A stretch of DNA of 51,957 bases from Microcystis aeruginosa NIES-4325 (lineage in GTDB: Bacteria; Cyanobacteriota; Cyanobacteriia; Cyanobacteriales; Microcystaceae), in assembly GCF_008974145.1 (NCBI RefSeq), contig NZ_BJKP01000024.1, positions 1-51,957 on the forward strand. Reading direction: 5' to 3'. Below the pieces are notes generated by a model. That model was not told where the DNA came from. It did not search any database and worked only from the letters and a program-made list of their open reading frames with translations. Below are positions 1-7,210 of the stretch, in pieces (the stretch's first letter is position 1; each line of letters starts with the position of its first letter). The translations under genes and the position numbers were made by a program.

Positions 1-468
1 CCAGTGTACATAGCTGATATGTTGACACATAAAACTCTGTAAATAGCGCAATTTATCTAATAAGCTTTTGCCAAATACTTCTTCAATATCTATTAGCTGC
101 AAAATTAAATAAGCGATGATACAGCTACAAATTTGTATGCAACTTCCTCTCTGGTTTTTTGTGATTAAACGGTCAAGCTTTAGCTGCATTTTTAAGAACT
201 TCCAAACAAGTTCTATTTGCCATCTTTGTCGATACATTGCGGCAATTTCCTCATTACTTACCACCCCTTCTCCTTCTAAGGGTAAGTCCGTCGCTATCGG
301 AAATTCACTTTTACTTTCTAGATCACAAAACCCAACGATTCTTACTTCTACTTCTCTTTTTTCTGCTCCTAGCTTGCTCTGACCGTTTTCCAGCATTTCT
401 AGCTTCATATCATTTTTGGCTCTTCTCGACTTTGTGTGATAATTTTTGCTGATGAAATCGTGAAATGT
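1..468 (-). pseudogene. IS4-type transposase, 3' part, cut by window edge
   Basis: Reading the minus strand from 468 down to 1 gives about 156 codons without a stop, running off the left edge. The translation contains YRQRWQIELVWKFLKMQLKL, which fits the Y-(2)-R-(3)-E-(6)-K signature of IS4-family DDE transposases, followed by KLDRLITKN and a hydrophobic C-terminal part. It resembles the C-terminal half of the transposase at 16729-17783 but is clearly divergent. Upstream on the minus strand there is a TAA at 469-471, and I see no N-terminal half with the first two catalytic aspartates before the terminator at 594-636, so the 5' end appears lost. The catalytic glutamate is intact here, unlike in the other copy. 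Whether the 3' end is complete cannot be judged. Confidence 0.75.
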
Positions 469-504
469 TTACTGGGAAAGACTTTTAGGACTATTTTGTT
501 AAAT

Positions 505-550
505 AAACTATCAGTATAGACCTCGTTTCCACACAGAAACCAGAAGAGCC
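505..550 (+). repeat. 46-bp dispersed repeat, copy 1
   Basis: This 46-bp stretch starting AAACTATCAGTATAGACCTC is matched by 4627-4672 at 43 of 46 positions. Both copies lie beside mobile-element debris. It may be the end of a small transposable element. Confidence 0.75.
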
Positions 551-593
551 CTCATTTGAGCGAACCGTGAGTAATTACTGTCATAATCTTTAT

Positions 594-636
594 CAAAAAA
601 AGAGGAGAGAAAAGCAAGTTCTGCTTTTCTCTCCTC
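594..636 (-). terminator. Strong intrinsic terminator of the sugar transferase gene
   Basis: Bases 602-616 and 622-636 form a perfect 15-bp stem with a 5-nt loop. On the minus strand the stem is followed by an unbroken run of T (601 down to 594). It lies about 60 bp past the stop of the minus-strand gene at 698-1429, so it fits rho-independent termination of that gene. Confidence 0.85.
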
Positions 637-697
637 CAGTCTAGCAATTAATTACATTGAAACAGTAGTGAGTAATCTTTAATTACTATTCACTGCT

Positions 698-1429
698 TTA
701 GTAAGCACCGTTATTTTTGGGAAAAACCACAACACCGATAGTTCTGAAGATTACCCATATATCAGTTAACCAGTTACGGGAATTAACGTAATACACATCC
801 ATCTGCACGCGCATGGGATAAGGGATGTCATTGCGTCCGGAAACTTGCCATAAACCAGTTAAACCAGGGCGAATAGTTAAAACTTTGTCGATGCGATTGC
901 CATATTTCTGCAATTCTTCGGGAACTAAAGGCCGCGGACCGACGACGCTCATATCTCCCCGCAGGACGTTCCAGAATTGGGGAAACTCGTCTAAACTGGT
1001 TAGGCGGAGAAATTTGCCAATCCAAGTTATGCGAGGATCGTCCTTAAGCTTGAAATTATCCTCGAATTCCGCCCGCAGTTGGGGAGAGTCTTCCATCAGT
1101 CTCTCTAGTACCTTATCCGCATCCATCACCATAGTACGGAACTTAATACAGTTGAAATGCTGGAAGTTTTGACCGACGCGCTTCTGCACATAGAAGACCG
1201 GACCGGGGGAACTAATCGCGATCAATAAGGCTAAAATTAAATAAAGCGGCGAAAAGAAAATTAGCACCGATAGGGAGAAAACGATATCGAATAATCGTTT
1301 TGAGGTATCGCCGTCTAAAGCTATTAACCAAGATTTTTGATGCCGTCTACCAGAGACCGAAGGTTTGAACCCTCGCTTCATCAAAGCTTGTAGAGCCTTG
1401 ACGGAGATAAGTTGGCTATTAGCAGTCAT
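698..1429 (-). CDS. Undecaprenyl-phosphate sugar phosphotransferase (short WbaP/CpsE type)
   Basis: This 243-residue protein is a bacterial sugar transferase that moves a sugar 1-phosphate from a nucleotide sugar to a polyprenyl-phosphate carrier at the inner face of the plasma membrane, starting an exopolysaccharide or O-antigen repeat unit. Residues 43-75 hold the entry KRLFDIVFSLSVL and one hydrophobic segment. The family blocks GPVFYVQKRVG (76-86), KFRTM (96-100), LRLTSLDEFPQ (141-151, with the D-E pair at 147-148), GPRP (164-167) and RPGLTGLWQVSGR (187-199) all follow in order. It lacks the N-terminal four-helix and CoA-binding-like part of full-length CpsE/WcaJ proteins, so it is the short form. 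GGAG sits 4 nt before the ATG. A perfect hairpin lies in the leader. The sugar is unknown, and no glycosyltransferase cluster adjoins it. Confidence 0.9.
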   Translation of the reverse strand: MTANSQLISVKALQALMKRGFKPSVSGRRHQKSWLIALDGDTSKRLFDIVFSLSVLIFFSPLYLILALLIAISSPGPVFYVQKRVGQNFQHFNCIKFRTMVMDADKVLERLMEDSPQLRAEFEDNFKLKDDPRITWIGKFLRLTSLDEFPQFWNVLRGDMSVVGPRPLVPEELQKYGNRIDKVLTIRPGLTGLWQVSGRNDIPYPMRVQMDVYYVNSRNWLTDIWVIFRTIGVVVFPKNNGAY

Positions 1430-1473
1430 CTTACTCCTTCACATCACACACACCACACAGTACCCATGATAAA

Positions 1474-1504
1474 GCCTGAAGACTGAAAAAACAAGTCTTC
1501 AGGC
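1474..1504 (-). promoter_or_regulatory. Perfect hairpin upstream of the sugar transferase
   Basis: GCCTGAAGACT (1474-1484) and its exact complement (1494-1504) form an 11-bp stem with a 9-nt loop, 45-75 nt upstream of the ATG. On the minus strand it is followed by TTTATC, so it could be a weak terminator or attenuator. A similar arm pair follows apcD at 14347-14394. Confidence 0.5.
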
Positions 1505-1567
1505 CAATAACTGGCACTGGTCATTTTAGAGCCTTTGTACTGAAAAATCTCTCATTAGGGTTTGCGG

Positions 1568-1600
1568 CAAAAAGTTTGTTGGTGGGGTTAGGAGTCGGGA
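1568..1600 (+). repeat. Dispersed repeat, partial copy (TTTGTTGGTGGGGTTAGGAG core)
   Basis: This stretch shares its core with 8026-8052 and, inverted, with 36929-36960. The rest of the 1430-1895 spacer holds short imperfect repeats (two TCTCCGAGTCAG copies near 1608-1633), pyrimidine-rich sequence and the hairpin at 1743-1765. I see no gene in it. Confidence 0.65.
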
Positions 1601-1742
1601 GTTAGAATTCTCCGAGTCAGTATTCTCCGAGTCAGGAGATTATTTTTATTTATTCTCCCCGCTCCCATCTCCCTTACCCCCCGCTCCCCCGCTCTCCTAT
1701 ACCTTTTAAACAGGATTTAGTATTAGAGGTTTAACAAATAAG

Positions 1743-1765
1743 AGGGCATCAGCAAATGATGCCCT
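1743..1765 (-). terminator. Hairpin downstream of the HpsJ-like gene
   Basis: AGGGCATCA and TGATGCCCT form a perfect 9-bp stem with loop GCAAA. On the minus strand it is followed by CTTATTTGTT, a weak T-rich tail. It lies 130 bp past the stop of the minus-strand gene at 1896. Confidence 0.5.
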
Positions 1766-1895
1766 GTGGCTGAATATTTAAGTAGTTAAAGATTCGAGCC
1801 TAAGGATGAAGTATGCTCTTGTGTGCGATCGTCTCCTGAATTCTGACTCCCGAAAACGAAAACTTTATACTTCATCATTAAGATAAATGCCCTAC

Positions 1896-2690
1896 TTAGG
1901 CGGGGCGTTTTTTCATACTACCTAGTTCTCGAATTCCTAACCAACCGATCAAACTATAGCAAATCGATAGCAACATACTTTGAATACCAACTCTTAACCA
2001 CTGTTTCAAAGCCTCTAAGTTAGCTTGACTTTCCGCCTGTGTTCGCCGATCTTGCAGCTGAGTTTGTAGCTGATTTTTGATCTCATCTAATTTCTGTTTA
2101 AACTCCTTCGGTTTTTTGGATAAATCCCGTAAATTAGTTAACTGTTCTCTTTGTTCACGGAGGGTCTGTAACTGTTCTGTGCTGATCGGTTGTCCTTGGA
2201 AACGGCCACTTTCAATCACTTGAGTTCTCTGAGATATCTGCTGTTCTAATAGTTGAGGATTTTGGGATAGAGTGTTTAACTGGACTAAAAAGGCTTGAAT
2301 TTGTCCCTCCCCTTGGTCAACACCCTGTTGAATTTGAGTCAAAGCGTTGTTTTTAATCTGGTTGATATTATTGATATGAACAGGAATCATCAACAGAAAA
2401 ACTAAGCCTAACAGGGTGGAAAAAATAAAGATCGGCCAACGCAATTCAAATTTGCGGGATTTTCTAGGAATGACATCTTTATTGTTAGCGTCAATCCAGT
2501 AAGCGATTAAAACGAGAACGATACCCAAGAGAGGAACAATTCCTCGATCGACAAAGGTGGTGACGAACCCTACCTGCCATTGGGATTGATTGAATCGATA
2601 GGGCAGCGGCAGGATAAACCCATCCAAAAGGAAGGAAAGAATGAAAACCAATCCCGTTAATTTCAGGGACAAAGAAGTAAAGCTGTTCAT
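1896..2690 (-). CDS. HpsJ-like membrane/coiled-coil protein
   Basis: This 264-residue protein has hydrophobic segments near residues 8-28, 46-64, 86-106 and 232-252. A long charged, glutamine-rich stretch between about 110 and 230 (QIQQGVDQGEGQIQAFL, REQREQLTNLRDLSKKPKEF) looks like a coiled coil. Phrases such as VDRGIVPLLGIVLVL recall the cyanobacterial HpsJ family, which was linked to hormogonium polysaccharide in filamentous strains. In a unicellular strain its job is uncertain. The likely topology is three N-terminal helices, a soluble coiled coil and a C-terminal helix. The gene stands alone, and the start ATG is at 2688-2690. I base the family name on overall layout and remembered sequence, not on a catalytic motif. 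Confidence 0.6.
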   Translation of the reverse strand: MNSFTSLSLKLTGLVFILSFLLDGFILPLPYRFNQSQWQVGFVTTFVDRGIVPLLGIVLVLIAYWIDANNKDVIPRKSRKFELRWPIFIFSTLLGLVFLLMIPVHINNINQIKNNALTQIQQGVDQGEGQIQAFLVQLNTLSQNPQLLEQQISQRTQVIESGRFQGQPISTEQLQTLREQREQLTNLRDLSKKPKEFKQKLDEIKNQLQTQLQDRRTQAESQANLEALKQWLRVGIQSMLLSICYSLIGWLGIRELGSMKKRPA

Positions 2691-2953
2691 CGCTGTTTCT
2701 GTAATGGTATGTCAATGAATAGATTCATTAGTCTGTTTAAAAGTTCTCGCTGGGGATTTGCGGAAGGATTTTGCCGACAGAGGCAATTTGACAAACTGCT
2801 ATTTCTAATTAACTCTCGCTCAACCTCCCGCTAAACCCTATGTTAAATCATTCTGCTTGTCAACCCCTTCCGAGAATCGACTCTAGAAATATTACCTCAA
2901 TATGGTATCGCTAAACTTATCCCTGTCAAAGAATAAATTTTTCCCAAGCTCTC

Positions 2954-2982
2954 AGATGAGTCCTGAACGGTTAGCCTATAGT
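2954..2982 (+). promoter_or_regulatory. Possible promoter of pgl
   Basis: TATAGT at 2977-2982 is a good -10 match about 34 nt before the pgl ATG at 3016, but no convincing -35 box is present. If real, transcription would start inside the longer open frame from 2902, which supports the 3016 start. The rest of the 2691-3015 spacer shows no gene. Confidence 0.3.
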
Positions 2983-3015
2983 AGAGATAGCCCCCCTGAG
3001 TCGATCACAAAACCC

Positions 3016-3738
3016 ATGCAGAAATTGGTGGAAGTTTTAGCCGATAAACAAGCTCTGATTGAGAAATCTCTGGCGCTGGTTCTGGAAAAAATCACAACCA
3101 GCCTCAACCAACAGGACTACTTTACGATCGCTCTGTCTGGCGGTAGTACCCCGAAACCTCTCTACGAGGCTTTATCCTCTCAACCCCTCGACTGGTCAAA
3201 AATTCACGTTTTCTGGGGAGATGAGCGCTACGTTAGTCCCGATCATCCTGACAGTAATCAACGCATGGCCCGGTTAGCATGGCTCGATCGCATACCGATC
3301 CCGGCCGCTAATATTCATTCTATGCCCACGGATGACCCCGATCCCCACCTGGCCGCCCAAAAATACGATGATCATCTCCGCCAATGGTTTGGAGTAAATT
3401 CGCCCGATTTTCCCGTTTTTGACTTGATTTTATTAGGAATGGGCGATGATGGTCATACAGCATCTCTCTTTCCCCACACGGCAGCTTTAACGGTCAGCGA
3501 TCGCTGTATCACCGTCGGCGAGAAAGACGGCAATCCCCGCTTAACTTTTACTGTTCCCCTAATCAATCGGGCCCGTTGTGTGATCTTTATCGCTGCCGGG
3601 GAAAGTAAACGCCCCGCTTTACATGAGATTTTCTCTGCCCATGGTGATTCTTTCTCCTATCCTTCCCGTCTCATCCACCCCCCGTCCGGGGAATTATATT
3701 GGTTACTCGATGCGGCCGCTGGTTCCTCTTTTGTCTAG
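3016..3738 (+). CDS. pgl: 6-phosphogluconolactonase
   Basis: The enzyme hydrolyses 6-phosphogluconolactone to 6-phosphogluconate, the second step of the oxidative pentose phosphate pathway, in the cytosol. The open frame extends up to 2902, but the extra 38 residues are low-complexity and unlike the family. The ATG at 3016 (MQKLVEVLADKQ) gives 240 residues, the usual length. Visible family blocks are LSGGSTPKPLYE, the phosphate-binding segment near residues 44-55, followed by WGDERYVSPDHPDSNQRMAR, ILLGMGDDGHTASLFPHT and the C-terminal HPPSGELYWLLDAAA. The gene stands alone between a minus-strand gene and the FHA gene. A run of G-rich tandem repeats follows its stop. Confidence 0.93.
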   Translation: MQKLVEVLADKQALIEKSLALVLEKITTSLNQQDYFTIALSGGSTPKPLYEALSSQPLDWSKIHVFWGDERYVSPDHPDSNQRMARLAWLDRIPIPAANIHSMPTDDPDPHLAAQKYDDHLRQWFGVNSPDFPVFDLILLGMGDDGHTASLFPHTAALTVSDRCITVGEKDGNPRLTFTVPLINRARCVIFIAAGESKRPALHEIFSAHGDSFSYPSRLIHPPSGELYWLLDAAAGSSFV

Positions 3739-3740
3739 AG

Positions 3741-3835
3741 AATAGGGGAAATGGGGAAATGGGGAAATGGGGGAATGGGGGAATTTCAACTAAAACCCTA
3801 AAACCCCAAAACCCTAACACCCTAAAACCCAACCC
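3741..3835 (+). repeat. G-rich octamer-like repeat followed by CCCTAAAA repeats
   Basis: After the pgl stop come several GGGGAAAT/GGGGGAAT units and then CCCTAAAACC-type units. Very similar text occurs at 34743-34798 and in part at 9738-9785. This is repetitive spacer sequence with no gene. Confidence 0.7.
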
Positions 3836-3865
3836 CTGATCTGCTTTTTTACTTTTTCCTTAAAA

Positions 3866-4492
3866 ATGATCGTTTGTCCTAATTGCGAACATATTAACCC
3901 CGATGAGGCCAGTCAATGCGAGGCCTGTTATACTCCCTTGCCGCGGACGTCTTTCTGTCCCAGTTGTGGGGCAACCATCCAAACTGATGCCACCTTTTGC
4001 GGTCAGTGTGGCTACAATTTACAGCCTAATTCCGTTCCCATGGTGGCAGCCGAGGCCGAATCAGAACCTGAACCCCTCTCACCGGTCTCCACAGCTACCG
4101 TCGCCTCGATCGCACCTCCTCCTATTGCTTCTCCACCGGTTCCAGCTGCCACCCGCTTACAGACGGAAATGGCTAGTCTCCAGCACCTGCAAACCGATAG
4201 CAAAATTGAATTACCCCTACATCTATCGGTAATTCATGTCGGCAAACCTAATGATCGCATTCCCCCCGATATCGATGTTTCCGGTTTTCCCGATTCTGAT
4301 ATCGTCTCCCGGGTTCATGCCGATATCCGCGTCGAAGGGGGCATCTATTACCTCGAAGACAGCGGTAGCGCTAACGGAACCTACGTTAATCACAATCCCC
4401 TACCCCCTGGCAATCGTCATCGTCTCCGGGCTGGCGATCGTATTTGCCTCGGTAAAGGGGACAAAATGACTTTTATTTTCAAAATGTTGTGA
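3866..4492 (+). CDS. Double zinc-ribbon and FHA domain protein
   Basis: This 208-residue protein begins with two zinc-ribbon knuckle pairs: Cys4/Cys7 with Cys18/Cys21, and Cys31/Cys34 with Cys45/Cys48 (the second of the type found in zinc-ribbon signalling proteins). A proline- and alanine-rich linker covers about residues 50-110. The C-terminal part (about 118-208) is an FHA domain with the phosphothreonine-binding core SRVHADI and GSANGTYVN. The usual first Arg of the fold is Lys in IHVGKP. FHA domains bind phosphothreonine, so the protein probably reads the output of a Ser/Thr kinase, though none is encoded nearby. Partner and pathway are unknown. Confidence 0.85.
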   Translation: MIVCPNCEHINPDEASQCEACYTPLPRTSFCPSCGATIQTDATFCGQCGYNLQPNSVPMVAAEAESEPEPLSPVSTATVASIAPPPIASPPVPAATRLQTEMASLQHLQTDSKIELPLHLSVIHVGKPNDRIPPDIDVSGFPDSDIVSRVHADIRVEGGIYYLEDSGSANGTYVNHNPLPPGNRHRLRAGDRICLGKGDKMTFIFKML

Positions 4493-4496
4493 ACTA

Positions 4497-4515
4497 CTCT
4501 CAAGGTCGTTGAGAG
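4497..4515 (+). terminator. Hairpin after the FHA gene
   Basis: CTCTCAA and TTGAGAG form a 7-bp stem with loop GGTCG, 4 nt past the stop codon. It has no good T-tract, so it is only a possible terminator. Confidence 0.45.
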
Positions 4516-4520
4516 CTTCC

Positions 4521-4615
4521 TATAGTCATTTCAATTAAGATTGAGAATATCAATGCCAGAGTTCATAAGGATTCAACCGGTCTAGATTGTATCAGACTTA
4601 TCTGAAATGACTATA
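4521..4615. mobile_element. MITE with TA target duplication (TIR TAGTCATTTCA)
   Basis: The ends TATAGTCATTTCA (4521-4533) and TGAAATGACTATA (4603-4615) are perfect 13-bp inverted repeats, and the similarity continues to 17 of 19 bases. The element is 91 bp between TA dinucleotides, with no coding capacity. TA duplication and a TAG start are typical of elements moved by IS630/Tc1-mariner transposases. The parent is not in the window. Confidence 0.75.
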
Positions 4616-4626
4616 TTTAGCGGAAG

Positions 4627-4672
4627 AAACTATCAGTATAGACCTCGTTGCCACACGGAAACCAGAAAAGCC
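4627..4672 (+). repeat. 46-bp dispersed repeat, copy 2
   Basis: This copy matches 505-550 at 43 of 46 positions. It lies 11 bp after a MITE and is followed by a short hairpin, TCGCTAAAAGCGA (4688-4700), and GGGACTTCGGCTGAC. This recalls the end structures of IS200/IS605-type elements, which is only a guess. Confidence 0.7.
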
Positions 4673-4716
4673 AAAGCCCCTTCCCATCGCTAAAAGCGAG
4701 GGACTTCGGCTGACAT

Positions 4717-5847
4717 TCAGTTAATTGTTTGTTGGTTTGATCGCTGATAACTGAACTGATGCTGGAAACTAATTACGGCTTGATTGTCGATAAAATGAGG
4801 ATTACCGAGATGATCAATGGCACTGAAAGCGTAAAAATAACGGCGTACTAGGGGCGGAAAATCGCTAAAATCAAAGATTGTGTCACCTTTGGCTACATCT
4901 GCCCAAAAATTTCGTAATTTCGGGGCTAATTCCTCCGCTAGACTCACGGGAAGATTGAGAGGATGGCAGGTTAACAAACGCATCATAAAAGGATAAGAGC
5001 GATCGCCTAACCATTGCCGAGAAATAGCGGGTAAATTCTCCCATCCGGGTATATTTTGCAGATGAAAGGATTCTATGGCTAATTCAACCGTGTTTTCGCG
5101 ATATTCTAGCACCCGGTAGGGATGGGGATAACTGACGAGGGAACCGGTGGTAATTTCATAGATACCTCTAGTAAAAGCCAGATCCTGCACGTGGAGATGG
5201 CCAGTAATCAACAATTTTACGCCGTTTTCCTGTAGTATATCGAGCAGTTCTACCGCATTAGCCAACATATAGCGTTTACCTAATTCATGATTGCTTTGTC
5301 CGGGTAAATGCTCGATAACGTTATGATGGATCATCACTATAACTAGATCGTTTTTTAGCGCAGGTAAAGTCTGTTTTAACCAATGCAATTGTTCTGCATC
5401 TAAACTACCAATTTGTTTACCTTGGTCATCAAATTGATTAGAATTAAGACCGATTAATTGCACTCCGGGTAAAATTTCTTTTTGGTAGTATATTTGTTCG
5501 GGATGGCTGTAACCAAATTGTTGATAATAAAAGGGAAAATCTGCTAAACCGATCTGGTTTTCTGTTGCGGTTAAACTCAAAACATCATGATTACCCGGCA
5601 CCACATAGACGGGAAAGGGTAAAGTAGCTAAACAATCGGCTAACCAACGATGATTTTCTGGTTCACCATCTTGGGTTAAATCGCCAGCAATCAGCAGAAA
5701 ATCGAGGTTAAGGGTGATGAGATGGTCTAAAACAATTTTTAAAGCGGGAATACTCACTTCCACCAGATGAAAGCGATTAGAATGGTTCAAAATGGTTGTG
5801 GGTAAAGCGATATGAGGATCGCTGAGAATGGCGAAACGGAAATTCAT
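4717..5847 (-). CDS. Calcineurin-like metallophosphoesterase
   Basis: This 376-residue protein carries the full metallophosphoesterase signature: SDPHIAL (DxH) near the N-terminus, then LIAGDLTQDGE (GDxx), VVPGNHDVL (GNHD), VIMIHHNVIEH and LLITGHLHVQDL (GHxH). These residues bind two metal ions that hydrolyse phosphate esters. The layout resembles class III cAMP phosphodiesterase (CpdA) and Icc-like proteins, but the substrate cannot be read from sequence. The C-terminal 120 residues extend past the catalytic core. The ATG at 5847 is preferred to an upstream TTG three codons earlier. The gene is divergent from trmB with a short spacer. Confidence 0.85.
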   Translation of the reverse strand: MNFRFAILSDPHIALPTTILNHSNRFHLVEVSIPALKIVLDHLITLNLDFLLIAGDLTQDGEPENHRWLADCLATLPFPVYVVPGNHDVLSLTATENQIGLADFPFYYQQFGYSHPEQIYYQKEILPGVQLIGLNSNQFDDQGKQIGSLDAEQLHWLKQTLPALKNDLVIVMIHHNVIEHLPGQSNHELGKRYMLANAVELLDILQENGVKLLITGHLHVQDLAFTRGIYEITTGSLVSYPHPYRVLEYRENTVELAIESFHLQNIPGWENLPAISRQWLGDRSYPFMMRLLTCHPLNLPVSLAEELAPKLRNFWADVAKGDTIFDFSDFPPLVRRYFYAFSAIDHLGNPHFIDNQAVISFQHQFSYQRSNQQTIN

Positions 5848-5912
5848 CGCATTCAATTGGGCTAAATATCGGTAAACTAGATTGATCGAGGAGAAATGAG
5901 GAGAAAATATCT

Positions 5913-6548
5913 TTGGTTAAAGTTCGCGTTCGTCAGCACGTCAATCCCTTAAGTCATAAATATCGCCATCCGATCGTTCCCCCCGATTGGAATCAAGTTT
6001 ATCAGTATCTGACGCAACCTCTCCATCTTGATATTGGTTGTGCGCGGGGTAAATTTTTGTTACAAATGGCCCAAGTATATCCAGAAATTAATTTTTTGGG
6101 GATTGAAATTCGTCAACCTTTGGTAATTGAAGCGAATCAGGAACGGGAAAGGTTAGGATTAAGAAATCTCGCTTTTGTTTTTGGCAATATGAATGTTGCC
6201 CCAGAAATTTTACTGCAATCTTTGCCCGCAGATAAGTTATCTTGGGTGTCGATTCAATTTCCCGATCCTTGGTTTAAACAGCGTCACAGTAAGCGTCGGG
6301 TTGTGCAGCCGGAATTAGTCATAGCTTTGGCTAAGTATATGGTATCTGGAGGCTGGGTTTTTTTGCAGTCGGATGTGGAATCGATCGCCATGGAAATGAC
6401 GGAGAGATTTCAAGCACATCCCCATTTTGTTCGGCAACATCAAACCCCCTGGTTAGCGGAAAATATTTTCCCCGTAGCGACGGAGAGGGAAAAGTCCACT
6501 TATAATAAAGGTCAACCAGTTTATCGCTCGCTTTTTCGAGTTCGGTAG
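5913..6548 (+). CDS. trmB: tRNA (guanine-N7-)-methyltransferase TrmB
   Basis: TrmB transfers a methyl group from SAM to N7 of G46 in the variable loop of many tRNAs. The SAM-binding motif LDIGCARGKFLLQMA lies at about residues 38-52, and the family hallmark SIQFPDPWFKQRHSKRR lies near the middle. The C-terminal FPVATEREKSTYNKGQPVYR is also typical. The start is a TTG at 5913, with GAGGAG 10 nt upstream. An ATG at 5896 is in another frame and overlaps the ribosome-binding site. The length of 211 residues is normal. The next gene follows after 34 bp, so trmB may head a short operon with 6583-7191 and 7211-8011. Confidence 0.92.
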   Translation: MVKVRVRQHVNPLSHKYRHPIVPPDWNQVYQYLTQPLHLDIGCARGKFLLQMAQVYPEINFLGIEIRQPLVIEANQERERLGLRNLAFVFGNMNVAPEILLQSLPADKLSWVSIQFPDPWFKQRHSKRRVVQPELVIALAKYMVSGGWVFLQSDVESIAMEMTERFQAHPHFVRQHQTPWLAENIFPVATEREKSTYNKGQPVYRSLFRVR

Positions 6549-6582
6549 CTTTAGTTAAAATATCTTGGCACTGTCTCAAATC

Positions 6583-7191
6583 ATGGTTAGAAATCTCGAC
6601 TCACCCCTAATACTTGAGGACAATAATCGCCCCCCTGTCTCTCAATTGCTGGAATTTCTCTTAACCAAAGAAAAAAACAATAAAAAAACTAAAGAAAATC
6701 TTACTTTTGAGGCTTTAGTCGGTACTTGGCGATTATACTTTATCACGGGAACTCAAAAAGCTAAAAAGAGAGCGGGAATTGTTTTAGGGAAGGGTCGCTA
6801 TCTACCCTCTTGGTTAAAAATTACCATCTTTTACCAAAGAAATGAGAGCTTAGAACCGGGAGAATTTATCTCTGGAAGCGTCAGTAATCAGATAGTTTTA
6901 GGGGCAGTAAAACTATGCGTAAGCGGTCCGGTTAAGTTTTTTCCTAAAACCCGTCTTCTCGCCTTTGATTTTACTAGGCTCAACCTAACCCTATTTAATC
7001 GCTCTCTCTATTCAGGTTTTATTAGAAATGGCCAGGCAAGTGAAGCGAATTTTTATCGAGAAAATATCAAAAAACAGGCATTTTTTGCCTATTTCCTGAT
7101 CACAGAAACAATGATAGCAGCCCGGGGAAGAGGGGGAGGATTAGCCCTTTGGGTAAAAGAGATGAGTGGGACAAAACTAGCTGAAAAATAA
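6583..7191 (+). CDS. Conserved-looking protein of unknown function
   Basis: This 202-residue protein starts at the ATG at 6583, with an alternative TTG 18 nt upstream. I do not recognise a firm family. Visible features are a lysine-rich patch (TKEKNNKKTKENL), then LVGTWRLYFITGTQKAKKRAG, a mixed beta-strand-like middle, and a conserved-looking C-terminus ARGRGGGLALWVKE. The GTWRL opening followed by beta segments faintly recalls lipocalin-like fibrillin/PAP proteins of cyanobacteria and plastids, which is weak inference. It has no signal peptide or membrane helix. It sits 34 bp after trmB and 19 bp before the thioredoxin-TPR gene on the same strand, so the three are probably cotranscribed. Confidence 0.6.
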   Translation: MVRNLDSPLILEDNNRPPVSQLLEFLLTKEKNNKKTKENLTFEALVGTWRLYFITGTQKAKKRAGIVLGKGRYLPSWLKITIFYQRNESLEPGEFISGSVSNQIVLGAVKLCVSGPVKFFPKTRLLAFDFTRLNLTLFNRSLYSGFIRNGQASEANFYRENIKKQAFFAYFLITETMIAARGRGGGLALWVKEMSGTKLAEK

Positions 7192-7210
7192 GTTATTAGA
7201 GGAGAAATAG

